64,000 bases of DNA from Fibrivirga algicola (GCF_011742925.1 NZ_WAEL01000006.1:186001-250000), one strand, 5' to 3'. Shown: positions 26,885 to 36,380, counted from the stretch's first letter. The notes: generated from the sequence alone by a model not told the origin. Made by a program: numbers and translations.

Positions 26885-28111
26885 ATGACCTGTCGATTCT
26901 GCCATACACCCCTCGAACACGTCTTTATCGACCTGTTTAACTCGCCTGCTTCGAACTCGTTTCTGACGGCCCAACAGCTTAATGAGCCCGAAACGTTTTA
27001 TCCACTGAAGGTCTTCACCTGCCCAACCTGCTTTCTGGTGCAGGTCGATGAGTATAAGAAATCAGACGCGATTTTCGATAGTGAGTACGTGTACTTTTCG
27101 TCTTTTTCGACCAGTTGGCTGGCCCACTCGAAGCGGTACGTTGAGGCTATGACCAAGCGGTTTGGGCTGAATAGCCAGTCGCTAGTAGTCGAAGTGGCTT
27201 CGAACGATGGCTACCTGCTGCAATACTTCGTAGAAAAGCAGATTCCGGTGCTGGGTATTGAACCAACCGCCAATACCGCCTCCGCCGCCATCGACAAGGG
27301 CGTGACCACCATTACCCGCTTCTTTGGTACCGAACTGGCTACCGAGCTCAGAAGCCAGGGTACTGGTGCCGACCTGCTGTTAGGCAACAACGTGCTGGCT
27401 CACGTACCCAATATTGTTGACTTTGTGAAGGGCATGCAGATCCTGCTCAACCCCGAAGGCGTGGTCACGATGGAGTTTCCGCACTTGCTCCAACTGGTCG
27501 AAAACAACCAGTTCGATACCATATACCACGAGCATTTTTCGTACCTGTCGTTTACCACCGTTAGCCAGATCTTTGCGGCGCAGGGCCTGACTATGTTCGA
27601 TGTCGAAGAATTGCCTACCCACGGTGGTTCGCTACGAATCTATGCCAAACACGAAACCGATCAGGGCAAGGCCATTTCGCCCAGTGTAGCGGCCATGATT
27701 CAGAAAGAAGCAGACACAGGCCTGACCACAATGGCGTATTACAAAGGCTTCCAGCAACGCGCCCTGAATGTGAAGCTCGATCTGCTCGATTTCCTGACAA
27801 CGCAAAAGCGGGCGGGCAAATCGGTAGCGGCTTATGGTGCGGCAGCCAAAGGAAATACGCTCCTGAACTATTGCGGCGTAAAGAGCGACCTAATCGATTT
27901 TGTGGTGGATGCCAACCCCGCTAAGCAGAACAAGTTTTCGCCCGCCAGCCACATCCTGGTTGTCGATGAAGCAACTTTGAAGGCCCGAAAGCCCGATTTT
28001 GTGCTGATTCTGCCCTGGAACCTCCGCGACGAAATCACGAAGCAACTGTCGTACATTTCAGAATGGGGTGGCCAGTTCGTCGTTCCCATTCCGGAAGTGA
28101 ACGTGTTGTAA
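26885..28111 (+). CDS. NDP-sugar C-methyltransferase (SAM-dependent, zinc-binding N-terminus)
   Basis: 408 aa in the three-part arrangement of sugar C-methyltransferases. An N-terminal zinc-binding region has two CxxC pairs (CRFC at residues 3-6; CPTC near 50). A central SAM domain carries VVEVASNDGYLLQYF and the family signature IYHEHFSYLS. The C-terminal domain includes AAYGAAAKGNTLLNYCG and VVDANPAKQNKF. Relatives (TylC3, NovU type) methylate C3 or C5 of 4-keto-6-deoxyhexoses. In this operon it would give a branched CDP-sugar. The position methylated is not readable from sequence. Confidence 0.92.
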   Translation: MTCRFCHTPLEHVFIDLFNSPASNSFLTAQQLNEPETFYPLKVFTCPTCFLVQVDEYKKSDAIFDSEYVYFSSFSTSWLAHSKRYVEAMTKRFGLNSQSLVVEVASNDGYLLQYFVEKQIPVLGIEPTANTASAAIDKGVTTITRFFGTELATELRSQGTGADLLLGNNVLAHVPNIVDFVKGMQILLNPEGVVTMEFPHLLQLVENNQFDTIYHEHFSYLSFTTVSQIFAAQGLTMFDVEELPTHGGSLRIYAKHETDQGKAISPSVAAMIQKEADTGLTTMAYYKGFQQRALNVKLDLLDFLTTQKRAGKSVAAYGAAAKGNTLLNYCGVKSDLIDFVVDANPAKQNKFSPASHILVVDEATLKARKPDFVLILPWNLRDEITKQLSYISEWGGQFVVPIPEVNVL

Positions 28112-28119
28112 CCGATAGT

Positions 28120-28180
28120 GCTGAAGCTCCAGCTTCGGTAGTAATTATCCGATTCTAACTGCTGAAGCTGGAGCTTCAGC
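28120..28180. repeat. 17-bp perfect inverted repeat
   Basis: Arms 28120-28136 and 28164-28180 (GCTGAAGCTCCAGCTTC and its complement). Each arm is itself partly palindromic (GAAGCT..AGCTTC). It lies between the C-methyltransferase and reductase genes and starts 9 bases after the former's stop. Confidence 0.7.
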
Positions 28181-28194
28181 AATACCTGTTAACA

Positions 28195-29058
28195 ATGCAT
28201 ATTCTCGTCACCGGCGTATCGGGGTTTGTAGGGCAGCACGTAGTGCGGGCATTGCTGGCGCGTGGGCACCGTGTAACGGTCTCGTCGACACAACCCGACA
28301 AATTAGCCCATTTCGACTGGGCCGGGCAGGTAATGGTTGTGCCTTATTCGATACCGCCCGCCGGTGATGAACAGGACCTATATGCTTACTTCGGCCATCC
28401 CGACGCGCTAATGCACCTTGCCTGGCAGGGGCTGCCCAATTACAAGTCGTCGTTCCACCTCGAGCAAAACCTCTTTCCGCAGTACCTTTTTCTCAAGAAT
28501 CTGATTACGAACGGATTGCGTAATTTGACGGTTACTGGCACATGTTTTGAGTATGGTATGCAGAGCGGCTGTTTGTCAGAGGAGTCGGTAACGTACCCAG
28601 CCAATCCGTATGCGCTGGCCAAAGACTCGCTCCGTCGGTTTTTGCAGACGTTGCAGACCGAACATGCGTTTGATTTAAAATGGGCGCGCTTGTTTTATCT
28701 GTACGGTCCTGGCCAAAGCCCTCACTCGATTCTGCCTCTGCTGGAGCGAGCCGTGGCGGCAGGTGAGACCCAATTTAATATGTCGGGTGGCGAACAGCTA
28801 CGCGATTACCTGCCTGTAGAGACCGTGGCAACGTACCTGACCCAGATCATGGAACAGAACCGTGTCACGGGCGTCATCAACTGTTGCAGCGGTCAACCCA
28901 TTTCGGTACGACGGCTGGTTGAGGAGCATGTCCAACGGCTTAATGCCCGCATTACCTTAAAATTAGGCCATTACCCATACCCCGATTACGAACCCATGGC
29001 GTTCTGGGGCGATAACACTCGCCTCAGGCTGGTGACTAAAGAGGCCAGTGTTTACTAA
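28195..29058 (+). CDS. NAD-dependent epimerase/dehydratase, probable NDP-sugar 4-ketoreductase
   Basis: 287-aa extended SDR protein. The Rossmann start is ILVTGVSGFVGQHVVRALLA (residues 3-22). The catalytic region is TGTCFEYGMQSG, then YPANPYALAKDSLRRFL (YxxxK). RLFYLYGPGQSP and GGEQLRDYLPVETVATYL resemble reductases acting on NDP-4-keto sugars. As last gene of the sugar-nucleotide set it most likely reduces the 4-keto group of the C-methylated intermediate. A 12-base gap follows before the first glycosyltransferase. A dehydratase or epimerase role is less likely given the pathway position. Confidence 0.85.
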   Translation: MHILVTGVSGFVGQHVVRALLARGHRVTVSSTQPDKLAHFDWAGQVMVVPYSIPPAGDEQDLYAYFGHPDALMHLAWQGLPNYKSSFHLEQNLFPQYLFLKNLITNGLRNLTVTGTCFEYGMQSGCLSEESVTYPANPYALAKDSLRRFLQTLQTEHAFDLKWARLFYLYGPGQSPHSILPLLERAVAAGETQFNMSGGEQLRDYLPVETVATYLTQIMEQNRVTGVINCCSGQPISVRRLVEEHVQRLNARITLKLGHYPYPDYEPMAFWGDNTRLRLVTKEASVY

Positions 29059-29070
29059 AAAGAAGAGTTC

Positions 29071-30090
29071 ATGAGCAGCAGTCCGCTGGTTAGCATTGTC
29101 ATTCCGGTTTACAATCAGAAGCTTAGCTATTTTAAAGACGCCGTTGAAAGCGCCCTTAGCCAGACCTATACGAATATAGAAGTGGTTGTGTCTGACAATC
29201 ACTCCACCAATGAACTGATAGGATACTTGGCCAGCTTAACAGATGAGCGGCTGAAGGTTAGAAAACCTGATCAGTTTCTGCCAATGGTGCAGAATTTTCA
29301 GTTTGGTGCGGATCAGGCAACGGGTAATTACCTGACTTTCCTTTGTTCTGATGATTACCTCTGCCCAGACTTCGTTGAGTTGATGGTAGGGACGCTGGAA
29401 GCGAATCCGGCGGTGGCTTTTGGGTATTCCGAACTGGCCTGCGTAGAGCATTACGACTTAGGGATTGTTCGGTTCAATTATCACAATAAAGCTACAGGCA
29501 CCCGATCGGCCGAGGAATCGATTCGGGAGCTATTGGCTGTTCGGCCCGTCCTAGGCTTCTTTCCGGCGCTGATGATGCGCCGCGAGGGCTACACGGCCAT
29601 TCGGCACCTTCTAGCAGGCGATATTATTTTTGCATTTGACATTGCTACCGTCTTTTCTCTGCATCAACTCGGGGATGTATACTATCTGAACAAAACGCTG
29701 GGAAAGGTTCGCTACTGGACATCAATGGACGGTAAAACAAGCGATGACCGCTTTCTGGAGTTTGTGGCTGATACGAGCAAACTGTGTCAACTGGTTGAGC
29801 AGCTATCTATACTTAGCCCTACTGACGAAGGCGTTAAGGAATGGCGGCGTTTTCAGGCGCGGCGATGGCTGATGGTGGCGTTGTTCTGGTCGGTACGGGG
29901 TGATATCTCGGTCGAAAAGTCGACGCGGGGCATGCGGAAGATCAACGAGGAGGTGTATCGGTACCCATTTCTTACCGGACTCATCACCTGGATGCTAACC
30001 AAGCCACAAACCTTACTTATCCGGCCTACGCTGAAAGGCATCATTCGATTGCTTTTGTCTTTACAACGACTGACTAAAAAGCCTCTGTAG
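29071..30090 (+). CDS. Glycosyltransferase family 2
   Basis: 339-aa GT-A fold transferase. The start VSIVIPVYNQKLSYFKDAVE is the usual nucleotide-sugar-binding opening. EVVVSDNHSTNELI and the metal-binding region FLCSDDYLCPDF (SDD in place of the common DDD/DSD) follow. The C-terminal third has basic and hydrophobic patches (LTGLITWMLTKPQTLLIRP) consistent with peripheral membrane attachment. It is tightly packed with the next two transferase genes and likely adds one residue of the surface glycan. Donor and acceptor are unknown. Confidence 0.9.
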   Translation: MSSSPLVSIVIPVYNQKLSYFKDAVESALSQTYTNIEVVVSDNHSTNELIGYLASLTDERLKVRKPDQFLPMVQNFQFGADQATGNYLTFLCSDDYLCPDFVELMVGTLEANPAVAFGYSELACVEHYDLGIVRFNYHNKATGTRSAEESIRELLAVRPVLGFFPALMMRREGYTAIRHLLAGDIIFAFDIATVFSLHQLGDVYYLNKTLGKVRYWTSMDGKTSDDRFLEFVADTSKLCQLVEQLSILSPTDEGVKEWRRFQARRWLMVALFWSVRGDISVEKSTRGMRKINEEVYRYPFLTGLITWMLTKPQTLLIRPTLKGIIRLLLSLQRLTKKPL

Positions 30091-30101
30091 CATCATTTCG
30101 G

Positions 30102-31265
30102 ATGAAAATTTTGTATATACTGGATAACTATTATCCGCACATAGGCGGGGCTGAACTGCTCTTTCAGCAGTTGGCCGAAGGGGTAGTAGCCCAGGGGCAT
30201 TCAGCGACCGTACTGACGCCTAAAAATTTTCCGGAGTATATAGATACCGAGCAGCATAACAAGGTAACGATCATCCGTCAGCGCGTGCCGATGGTGGGGC
30301 AGCGTTATTTTTTCACGCTCTGGGCCATTGCCAAAGCCATTCGGTTGGCTCGTAGCCATGATCTTATTCATACAGCAACCTACAACGCCATCTTTCCCGC
30401 CTGGCTCGCCAGTCTGCTCACCGGGAAGCGGGCGCTGGTTACGGTTTATGAGGTCTGGAACGAGAAATGGTACAGCCTAAGCGGGCAGAAACGCTGGAAA
30501 GCGCATCTGCTTCGCCTCTTCGAGCGTGTTTTGCTGCTCTTCCGGTTCGATGCCACTATCTGTATATCAGACAGTACCCTGCGCGATTACAAACAGCTTT
30601 TTCCGAAGGCAGCGGCCGTGCGGATCTATCCTGGCGTTGATTATGCTGAGATTGAAAAATACAGGCTCTCAGAGGTGGAAAAGCAACAGTTTCAGGCACG
30701 AAATGGCTACGCTACCGGTAGCTATGTGGTGCTTAGCTTTGGTCGCCCCGGCATTTCCAAAGGCTTCGACAACCTGGTTGAGGCGGTGCCTGCCGTATTA
30801 GAGGCATTGCCCTCAGTTACATTTAAATTTATCTGGCCTTCAGCCCCCAACTTCATTTCCCTGCGTGATGTATTGACCAGCCGGCTGGCCTCATTCAACG
30901 TACCCGAGTCGGTAGCAGTGCTTGATAAACAGACGCGTGCAGACCTGTTTGCTCACATCCAGGCCGCCGACTGTGTGGTCATTCCCTCACTGGCTGAAGG
31001 ATTCGGCTATGCCGCCATCGAGGCCTGTCTGCTGGCCAGTTGTACTGTAGTAACCACCGCCGGGTCATTACCCGAGATCGTGAATAACCGGGTGATTCAG
31101 GTGGCGCCAGCCAGCCATCAGGCGCTGGCTCAGGGTATCATCAGTGCAGCTCGCGGCGAAGCACCTATGTTGCCGCCGAAAACCTTCACTAACAAAGCTA
31201 TGATCGACGGGCATATAAGCCTGTATACGTCGTTGGTGAGTCCTGTAAACAATAGACCTATATGA
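30102..31265 (+). CDS. Glycosyltransferase family 4 (GT-B)
   Basis: 387-aa retaining-type transferase. The N-terminal domain opens KILYILDNYYPHIGGAELLF and contains HDLIHTATYNAIFPAWLASL. The C-terminal domain has VVLSFGRPGISKGFDNLVEA and the donor-binding EGFGYAAIEACLLASCTVV (E-x7-E). The last codon overlaps the next gene by four bases (ATGA), so the two are translationally coupled. It acts on the cytoplasmic side of the membrane in glycan assembly. Sugar specificity not determinable. Confidence 0.92.
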   Translation: MKILYILDNYYPHIGGAELLFQQLAEGVVAQGHSATVLTPKNFPEYIDTEQHNKVTIIRQRVPMVGQRYFFTLWAIAKAIRLARSHDLIHTATYNAIFPAWLASLLTGKRALVTVYEVWNEKWYSLSGQKRWKAHLLRLFERVLLLFRFDATICISDSTLRDYKQLFPKAAAVRIYPGVDYAEIEKYRLSEVEKQQFQARNGYATGSYVVLSFGRPGISKGFDNLVEAVPAVLEALPSVTFKFIWPSAPNFISLRDVLTSRLASFNVPESVAVLDKQTRADLFAHIQAADCVVIPSLAEGFGYAAIEACLLASCTVVTTAGSLPEIVNNRVIQVAPASHQALAQGIISAARGEAPMLPPKTFTNKAMIDGHISLYTSLVSPVNNRPI

Positions 31266-32119
31266 TTCCCGGTCAGGCGCGCGTTGACAAAGCTACCGTG
31301 GCTGGGGTGGTTGTCTTATACCACAGCCCGCCCTCGTGTATTGAGCACATCCAAACGTACCTGCCTCAGATCGACAAGCTGTACATTGTTGATAATACTC
31401 CGGAGGGCGTTGGCTGGGCCGATGCGTTTGCTGCCAGAACATCCAACGTAGTATATGTCGGGTTAGGCGCTAACAAAGGCATTGCCCACGCGTTGAACGC
31501 AGGGGCTACCAAAGCGATCGCCGATGGCTACACGTACCTGCTTACTATGGATGACGATAGCCGTGCGCCCGAGAATATGATAGAAACGATGGCGCGCTTC
31601 TGGAATATGCACCTCAACGACCCGATTGGTATCGTGTGCCCACAGCATGCACTGACTACAGCTACCTCCACAGCCAAGCCCACCGAAACAGCACCCAGAA
31701 CCGTATTGACCACCATGACGTCGGGTAATCTGATTAGTTTACCCGTGTATCAGCAAGTGGGTGGCTTTGACGACGAGCTGTTTATTGACGTTGTTGATCA
31801 CGACTACACGTTGAAACTAGCCGTGCATGGTTATACCGTTATTGAACTATCGACCCTGCAACTCGTACACCGGCTGGGGCAGCAACGGGCCGTGCTGGGT
31901 GGCTTGCTTCGTTACGTAACCCATAGACCTGTACGTAATTACTACCTGATTCGGAATAGCATACTGGTAGGGCTGCGACACAGGAAACAGCACCCTGCCT
32001 ATCTGATTGAAGCGCTCAGAACGGTGCTGATTGAAGTGGTAAAAATAAGCTTGTTCGAAAACCAGAAACGAGTGCGGTTACGCTACGCCTGGCAGGCCTT
32101 ACGTGATGGACTACGCTGA
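31262..32119 (+). CDS. Glycosyltransferase family 2, rhamnosyltransferase-like
   Basis: 285 aa. After a short lead it begins VAGVVVLYHSPPSCIEHIQT. The metal motif is MDDDSRAPENMIE, and a family-typical MTSGNLISLPVYQQVGGFDDE is followed by FIDVVDHDYTLKLAVHGYTV. This layout (SGN, then GGFDE-LFID-VD-D) is seen in rhamnosyl- and 6-deoxyhexosyl-transferases of O-antigen loci, which fits the 6-deoxy sugar pathway upstream. It is the last + strand gene of the operon and converges on the methyltransferase gene 24 bases away. Confidence 0.9.
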   Translation: MIPGQARVDKATVAGVVVLYHSPPSCIEHIQTYLPQIDKLYIVDNTPEGVGWADAFAARTSNVVYVGLGANKGIAHALNAGATKAIADGYTYLLTMDDDSRAPENMIETMARFWNMHLNDPIGIVCPQHALTTATSTAKPTETAPRTVLTTMTSGNLISLPVYQQVGGFDDELFIDVVDHDYTLKLAVHGYTVIELSTLQLVHRLGQQRAVLGGLLRYVTHRPVRNYYLIRNSILVGLRHRKQHPAYLIEALRTVLIEVVKISLFENQKRVRLRYAWQALRDGLR

Positions 32120-32143
32120 TGCATATATAGGCATGTACCCAGT

Positions 32144-33070
32144 TCACTGCTTTTCATAAACAGCCACTACAGTATGGCCCATATGCCGGTTTTTTGTAAA
32201 GTTGAACAGCGATAGTAAGAGTTTGGCAGGTCTGTTATCCAACAGCCTGAGACTAGCTGATGAATTGCCGTCATGTATTAATTTTTCAATTCGATGTTTG
32301 GTGTGCAGGTAGGGGTATATCAAGAGATCGCGCGTGGATTTCGCTTTTTCCTGCTGAATATCAACGACAGACATAGCGAATAAACGAGTCAATTCACGCA
32401 GTGAGTCGGCATTCCATAGGCCGCAGTGGTGGGGCGGCATATTAAGTGGCTCGTATTTGCCGTGTTCAAACAAATACGGGTCATTATTCGGTACGCCAAT
32501 GACCAATTTGCCGCCAATCTTCAGGGTTTTTAACGCCGCTTCGATGAATAGTTTGGGCTGTGCAATATGCTCAACTACCTGGAAAGCGCATACCACGTCG
32601 AAGCACTCGGGCTTCTCCTGAGCGAATGTCTCAATGGGTTGATCAAAAACGGCCAGTCCTTTCTGCTGACAGACCGAAATAGCTTCTTCGCTGAACTCCA
32701 GCCCCATGACTGCGCAACCCGACCGCCGCTGAAGCGTCTGGAGAAACCCCCCGTTGCCGCAACCGATATCCAGTACCGAGCTAGTCGGCCCGACGTATTG
32801 AGCGGCGAAATTGTTTTCCCATTTCCAATCCGGGTAATAGCCGCCCAGCGCATGACCAATGTGTTTATAAAAATCGCTGTCACCCATGACTGCCGGCTCA
32901 TAAAACCGGTAGCCAGTTTCGTCACATCGATAGACAGACAAAGTGGTCGCCTGCTTAAAATAAGGGGCTACATCGAGGTTGACCAGCTTCTTATAGACAT
33001 CAACGACAAGCTGAATCGGAATCTGGTCAACCAATGTGGCAGGCTTGCCCGTTAGCGGAGAATAAACCAT
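32144..33070 (-). CDS. Class I SAM-dependent methyltransferase
   Basis: 308 aa. The core has SAM motif I SVLDIGCGNGGFLQTL (residues ~95-110), then CAVMGLEFSEEAISVC, FDVVCAFQVVEHI and GGKLVIGVPNNDPY, typical of the Methyltransf_23/ubiE-like set found in polysaccharide loci. It begins with ~80 residues of unassigned sequence (DETGYRFYEPAVMGD). It lies 20 bases behind the 701-aa membrane protein gene on the same strand and is probably its co-operonic partner. The methyl acceptor may be a glycan or lipid-linked sugar; not resolved. Confidence 0.88.
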   Translation of the reverse strand: MVYSPLTGKPATLVDQIPIQLVVDVYKKLVNLDVAPYFKQATTLSVYRCDETGYRFYEPAVMGDSDFYKHIGHALGGYYPDWKWENNFAAQYVGPTSSVLDIGCGNGGFLQTLQRRSGCAVMGLEFSEEAISVCQQKGLAVFDQPIETFAQEKPECFDVVCAFQVVEHIAQPKLFIEAALKTLKIGGKLVIGVPNNDPYLFEHGKYEPLNMPPHHCGLWNADSLRELTRLFAMSVVDIQQEKAKSTRDLLIYPYLHTKHRIEKLIHDGNSSASLRLLDNRPAKLLLSLFNFTKNRHMGHTVVAVYEKQ

Positions 33071-33089
33071 AAAGACTACTGAAACGAGG

Positions 33090-35195
33090 TTAAAAATCAG
33101 TACGCTTATAAATGGTCAGGTTTCCGAGCGTAGCCACCTGCGTCATACACCGCGTTTCAACTGGCTGCGGGGTTTTTTCGAAGATAAAATACTTCGCGTT
33201 TAACGTCTTTAGCTTTGGCGAGCAGGGGTCGAGTGCCACCAGATAGCCATCTTCGAACTGATTCACGATGATGGTTGAATCGGTACCGTTGATGTATGAT
33301 GTGTAAACGGTATGGGCGTAGCGGTTATAGGCTGAGTCGCGTTTTGCCGTGGGGTCAAGGGTGCGCATGGTCTTGAAATCAGGGATAAACTTGATTCCAC
33401 TCAACTGATTGACACCGGTAGCCGTGACCATATAGGTTACATATGGCCTGTTCTGCACATCGCCCATAACCGTCCAGCGGGCGGTGGGGTCCTGCAAGTG
33501 AATCTCGCGTACTTTTTGGTAAAGGGCATGCTCTGTTATAGGTGATAACCCTTTAGCAATGGGGTTGATACCCAGGCTGGGTAGCGAGAATAGCGCCATA
33601 GCCAGGCCAATCCATACTTCTTTCCGCCCAAAATTGGTAACAGGCAGCAGCAGCAAGTGCAGTCCAATGAAAAAGAGCGTTAGGAAAAACAACTGATGGG
33701 CCTGATACAGACCACCGGCATCGTTGATGTTGAGCCAGGCCGCATAGACCATAAAGGCAACGGCAAAAGCGATGAGGCCGGTTTTTACTGAAGCCGATAG
33801 GGTAATCTGACGACCCCGGATGTAGGCCAGATACAATACAGCAAGCATAACGTTAGTTATGCCCAGCGGAACCTGTGTGCGGCGGGTAGGGCTAACATCC
33901 AGCAGGGTTGCTTTGGCCAGAAACGTAGGGAAACCAACTTCGATCCAAATTAGTAGCACAATGGAGTAGGCCAGGATGATCAGCACGAGCGGGTCGTACT
34001 TTTTGGTCACGTAGGCATAGACGGCCATCGAGACTGCAATTACGGGCATGAACGTAACAGAATGAGACAATTCGCAGATGTTCATCCAGGTGCTCGGAAA
34101 CTTCTGGTCGTTCAGTAGCCACCCTGAGTAATATTCAGAGAGCCAGTTAGCTACAAAACCTGTACCGCCCGATTCGCTGCGTTTGCCTGGGTAAACGGTA
34201 TTGGCAATGGCGTCGATGGTTGGTTTAGCGTCGGTGTAGTAGGCGTAGACCACTGCCGCAATAGCCAGACCAGCCAGGCCAAACGTGATGACTTTAGTCA
34301 GTAACTGGTCAAACAGCGCCTCTTTCCGGTAGTTGCGCCAGATAAATCCGATCAGCAGGAAGATAAGCAGATAACCATAGGGCACCTGATAAGGCGGATA
34401 CAGGTTCAGGGCAAACGTCACAACCGCCCAAGCAAAGACTACCCCCGCCAGTAATAGGGTTCTGAGCGTTCGCGCATAAAAGGCGTAAAGTGAACTAATA
34501 AGAATGATGGAGCCGGAAAAAACATGGGTAAGCGGCGAAAAAGACCACCAAGCAATGCCAGGTGATAAGACAAGCCATAAACCACCAAAAACTGACAACC
34601 AGAACTGATTTCTAGTCAGAATCAGCATGAGCAGCACCGTAAATAAATAGCCAAAGAACGGATAGAAGAGGTTGTTCCAAGCAAAGGCGCGGTCGAGGTC
34701 CAGAAAACCGAAGCCCCAGTAGTTTGGCCGGAAGGCCATGATAAAATGTTTGATTGGCAAATAGACGACAAGGCCTGGTTTGCCACCGCCGATGGCTGGG
34801 TTTTCTTGTGGGTACCCATTATTAGCCTGCGATATCACAAACGGAACCATTGCCGACCATTCGTCCATCCGAATAGACCGGGGTGTACCTGATACCAGAC
34901 CGCGCTTCAGATCAGAGCCGTCGGGCAGAATCTGGTTCCATACGGGGATCGATGAGGTATGGATTTTAGCTAACGAAAGTAGAATGAACAAGCCAACAAC
35001 GATACCGCAAAACCATTTCACCCGCTTATCGAAGCGAATCAATGTAAACGATAAATCATCATCTACAGGGATGACCGGCGATTTGCTTGTTGAGGATTCG
35101 GCAGGCTTTAGCCGTGTAGCAGCCGATTCAACTACCGAACTCGTTGCTGGTCTGACAGGGGGTTGAAGAGGTTGCCCCTTTTTCTTTTTGGACAT
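33090..35195 (-). CDS. Large polytopic membrane protein, GT-C-like
   Basis: 701 aa with a long, Pro/Ser-rich cytoplasmic lead (~45 residues) and then about 12-14 hydrophobic helices between ~55 and ~560 (FCGIVVGLFILLSLAKI; LFYPFFGYLFTVLLMLILT; ILISSLYAFYARTLRTLLLA). The first outside loop after helix 1 contains RMDEWSAMVPFVISQAN, a place where GT-C glycosyltransferases carry acidic catalytic residues. The C-terminal ~140 residues are soluble (DPTARWTVMGDVQN; IKFIPDFKTMRTLDPTAKRD). The adjacent polyprenyl-phosphate transferase and DUF2304 genes support a role in lipid-linked sugar transfer. No exact family was identified. Confidence 0.75.
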   Translation of the reverse strand: MSKKKKGQPLQPPVRPATSSVVESAATRLKPAESSTSKSPVIPVDDDLSFTLIRFDKRVKWFCGIVVGLFILLSLAKIHTSSIPVWNQILPDGSDLKRGLVSGTPRSIRMDEWSAMVPFVISQANNGYPQENPAIGGGKPGLVVYLPIKHFIMAFRPNYWGFGFLDLDRAFAWNNLFYPFFGYLFTVLLMLILTRNQFWLSVFGGLWLVLSPGIAWWSFSPLTHVFSGSIILISSLYAFYARTLRTLLLAGVVFAWAVVTFALNLYPPYQVPYGYLLIFLLIGFIWRNYRKEALFDQLLTKVITFGLAGLAIAAVVYAYYTDAKPTIDAIANTVYPGKRSESGGTGFVANWLSEYYSGWLLNDQKFPSTWMNICELSHSVTFMPVIAVSMAVYAYVTKKYDPLVLIILAYSIVLLIWIEVGFPTFLAKATLLDVSPTRRTQVPLGITNVMLAVLYLAYIRGRQITLSASVKTGLIAFAVAFMVYAAWLNINDAGGLYQAHQLFFLTLFFIGLHLLLLPVTNFGRKEVWIGLAMALFSLPSLGINPIAKGLSPITEHALYQKVREIHLQDPTARWTVMGDVQNRPYVTYMVTATGVNQLSGIKFIPDFKTMRTLDPTAKRDSAYNRYAHTVYTSYINGTDSTIIVNQFEDGYLVALDPCSPKLKTLNAKYFIFEKTPQPVETRCMTQVATLGNLTIYKRTDF

Positions 35196-35228
35196 AAATA
35201 GGTAAAGCGATACGTCTGGGTTGGGGTA

Positions 35229-35648
35229 TTACAGCAGGTCAACGGGTGACTCTGCCGGGTATTTGCTACCAGCGGATGGTGTTTTTTCGCCGTTGGAAGA
35301 GCGCTCAGCTACTTCTTTCTTTAGAAAAGCCACCTCGTGGGCCAGGTCTTTTATGGATTGCTGGAGTTTGGAAATCACGACCGACAAGTGGACCAGGAAA
35401 ATGATGATGGCGAACGTAGCCGCCAGGAAGATTAACGAAGGTGGGTAATAGATTCCCAGCAGGTGGGATACAACGGTCAACCCGTTTCGCCAGATCGAAA
35501 AAACGATCAGTATAACGGTGCAGGCTATCCAGATAAACGAATACTCTTCCCGCAGTCGGCCTTTGGTGATAAGCCGGGCAATGAATCCCATGAAGGCTAA
35601 TGCGCCAATGAGACTAAGGTACTGGATCGTTACGGGTAGGGATTCCAT
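35229..35648 (-). CDS. DUF2304 domain membrane protein
   Basis: 139 aa with three hydrophobic helices (~8-27, ~37-55, ~68-92), the DUF2304 motif RLREEYSFIWIACTVILIVF, and a C-terminal coiled-coil-like helix (SVVISKLQQSIKDLAHEVAF then LKKEVAE). DUF2304 proteins commonly sit next to, and are thought to cooperate with, family 2 polyprenyl-phosphate sugar transferases. Here that gene is directly upstream with a 6-base gap, so the two likely work together at the membrane. The last ~20 residues are hydrophilic and variable. Confidence 0.88.
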   Translation of the reverse strand: MESLPVTIQYLSLIGALAFMGFIARLITKGRLREEYSFIWIACTVILIVFSIWRNGLTVVSHLLGIYYPPSLIFLAATFAIIIFLVHLSVVISKLQQSIKDLAHEVAFLKKEVAERSSNGEKTPSAGSKYPAESPVDLL

Positions 35649-35654
35649 GATGGC

Positions 35655-36380
35655 CTATTGCTTCTGTGATCGAACAAAGATGAATAGTATGCCCATGGTA
35701 ACCTTAACCATGTAGTAGACAGACTGAATGACCGATATTGACGAGATGCCGCCCTGCCGCTCCCGCATGGTTACTGGTACTTCCTGAATACGCAGATTAC
35801 GCATGCCAAATTGTACAATTGCTTCAGGTTCTGGATATTCATCGGGATAATAACGGTCAACGAGTGCGATGGTGCGTTTGTTAAACGCCCTGAAGCCCGA
35901 TGTGCTGTCGTGAACGGTTAATCCGATCAACACTCTGTTGAGCCACCTAAAATACTTAATTCCGAACCGGCGCATGAACGAGGATTGAAAACCAGCTCGT
36001 TTTAGAAACCGGGAGCCAATTACTACATCGGCTTTATCATCAAGAATAGGTTTGATCAGGCTTGGAAGGTCATCGGCCGGGTGTTGTCCGTCACCATCTA
36101 TCTGAATGGCAATGTCGTAGCCGTTACGGTGTGCATACCGGTAGCCAGCCTGCATAGCACCGCCAATACCCAGATTGACCGGCAAGTCGAGGTGAAGGCA
36201 GTTAAGCTGCTGTAAGACAGATAGTGTGTTGTCTTTTGAGCAATCATTGACTGCCAGGACATCGAGATTCAAGCCGTACCGATCACGTACCTGATTGATA
36301 TCGGCCACAACGCCGGCAATGGCTTCTTCCTCGTTGTAGCAAGGAACAACAACCAGAATATGCGGCGACGTACTCATCAA
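35655..36380 (-). CDS. Glycosyltransferase family 2, polyprenyl-phosphate sugar synthase type (DPM1-like)
   Basis: 241 aa. The opening ILVVVPCYNEEEAIAGVVAD, then LAVNDCSKDNTLSVL, NLGIGGAMQAGYRYAH, IQIDGDGQHPADDLPSLI (metal site) and FLKRAGFQSSFMRRFG are typical of dolichyl/polyprenyl-phosphate mannose or glucose synthases. The C-terminus has one hydrophobic segment (SVYYMVKVTMGILFIFV) that would hold it at the membrane. It presumably loads a sugar onto undecaprenyl phosphate, to be flipped and transferred by the neighbouring membrane proteins. It is the first gene of the leftward four-gene unit. Confidence 0.9.
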   Translation of the reverse strand: MMSTSPHILVVVPCYNEEEAIAGVVADINQVRDRYGLNLDVLAVNDCSKDNTLSVLQQLNCLHLDLPVNLGIGGAMQAGYRYAHRNGYDIAIQIDGDGQHPADDLPSLIKPILDDKADVVIGSRFLKRAGFQSSFMRRFGIKYFRWLNRVLIGLTVHDSTSGFRAFNKRTIALVDRYYPDEYPEPEAIVQFGMRNLRIQEVPVTMRERQGGISSISVIQSVYYMVKVTMGILFIFVRSQKQ

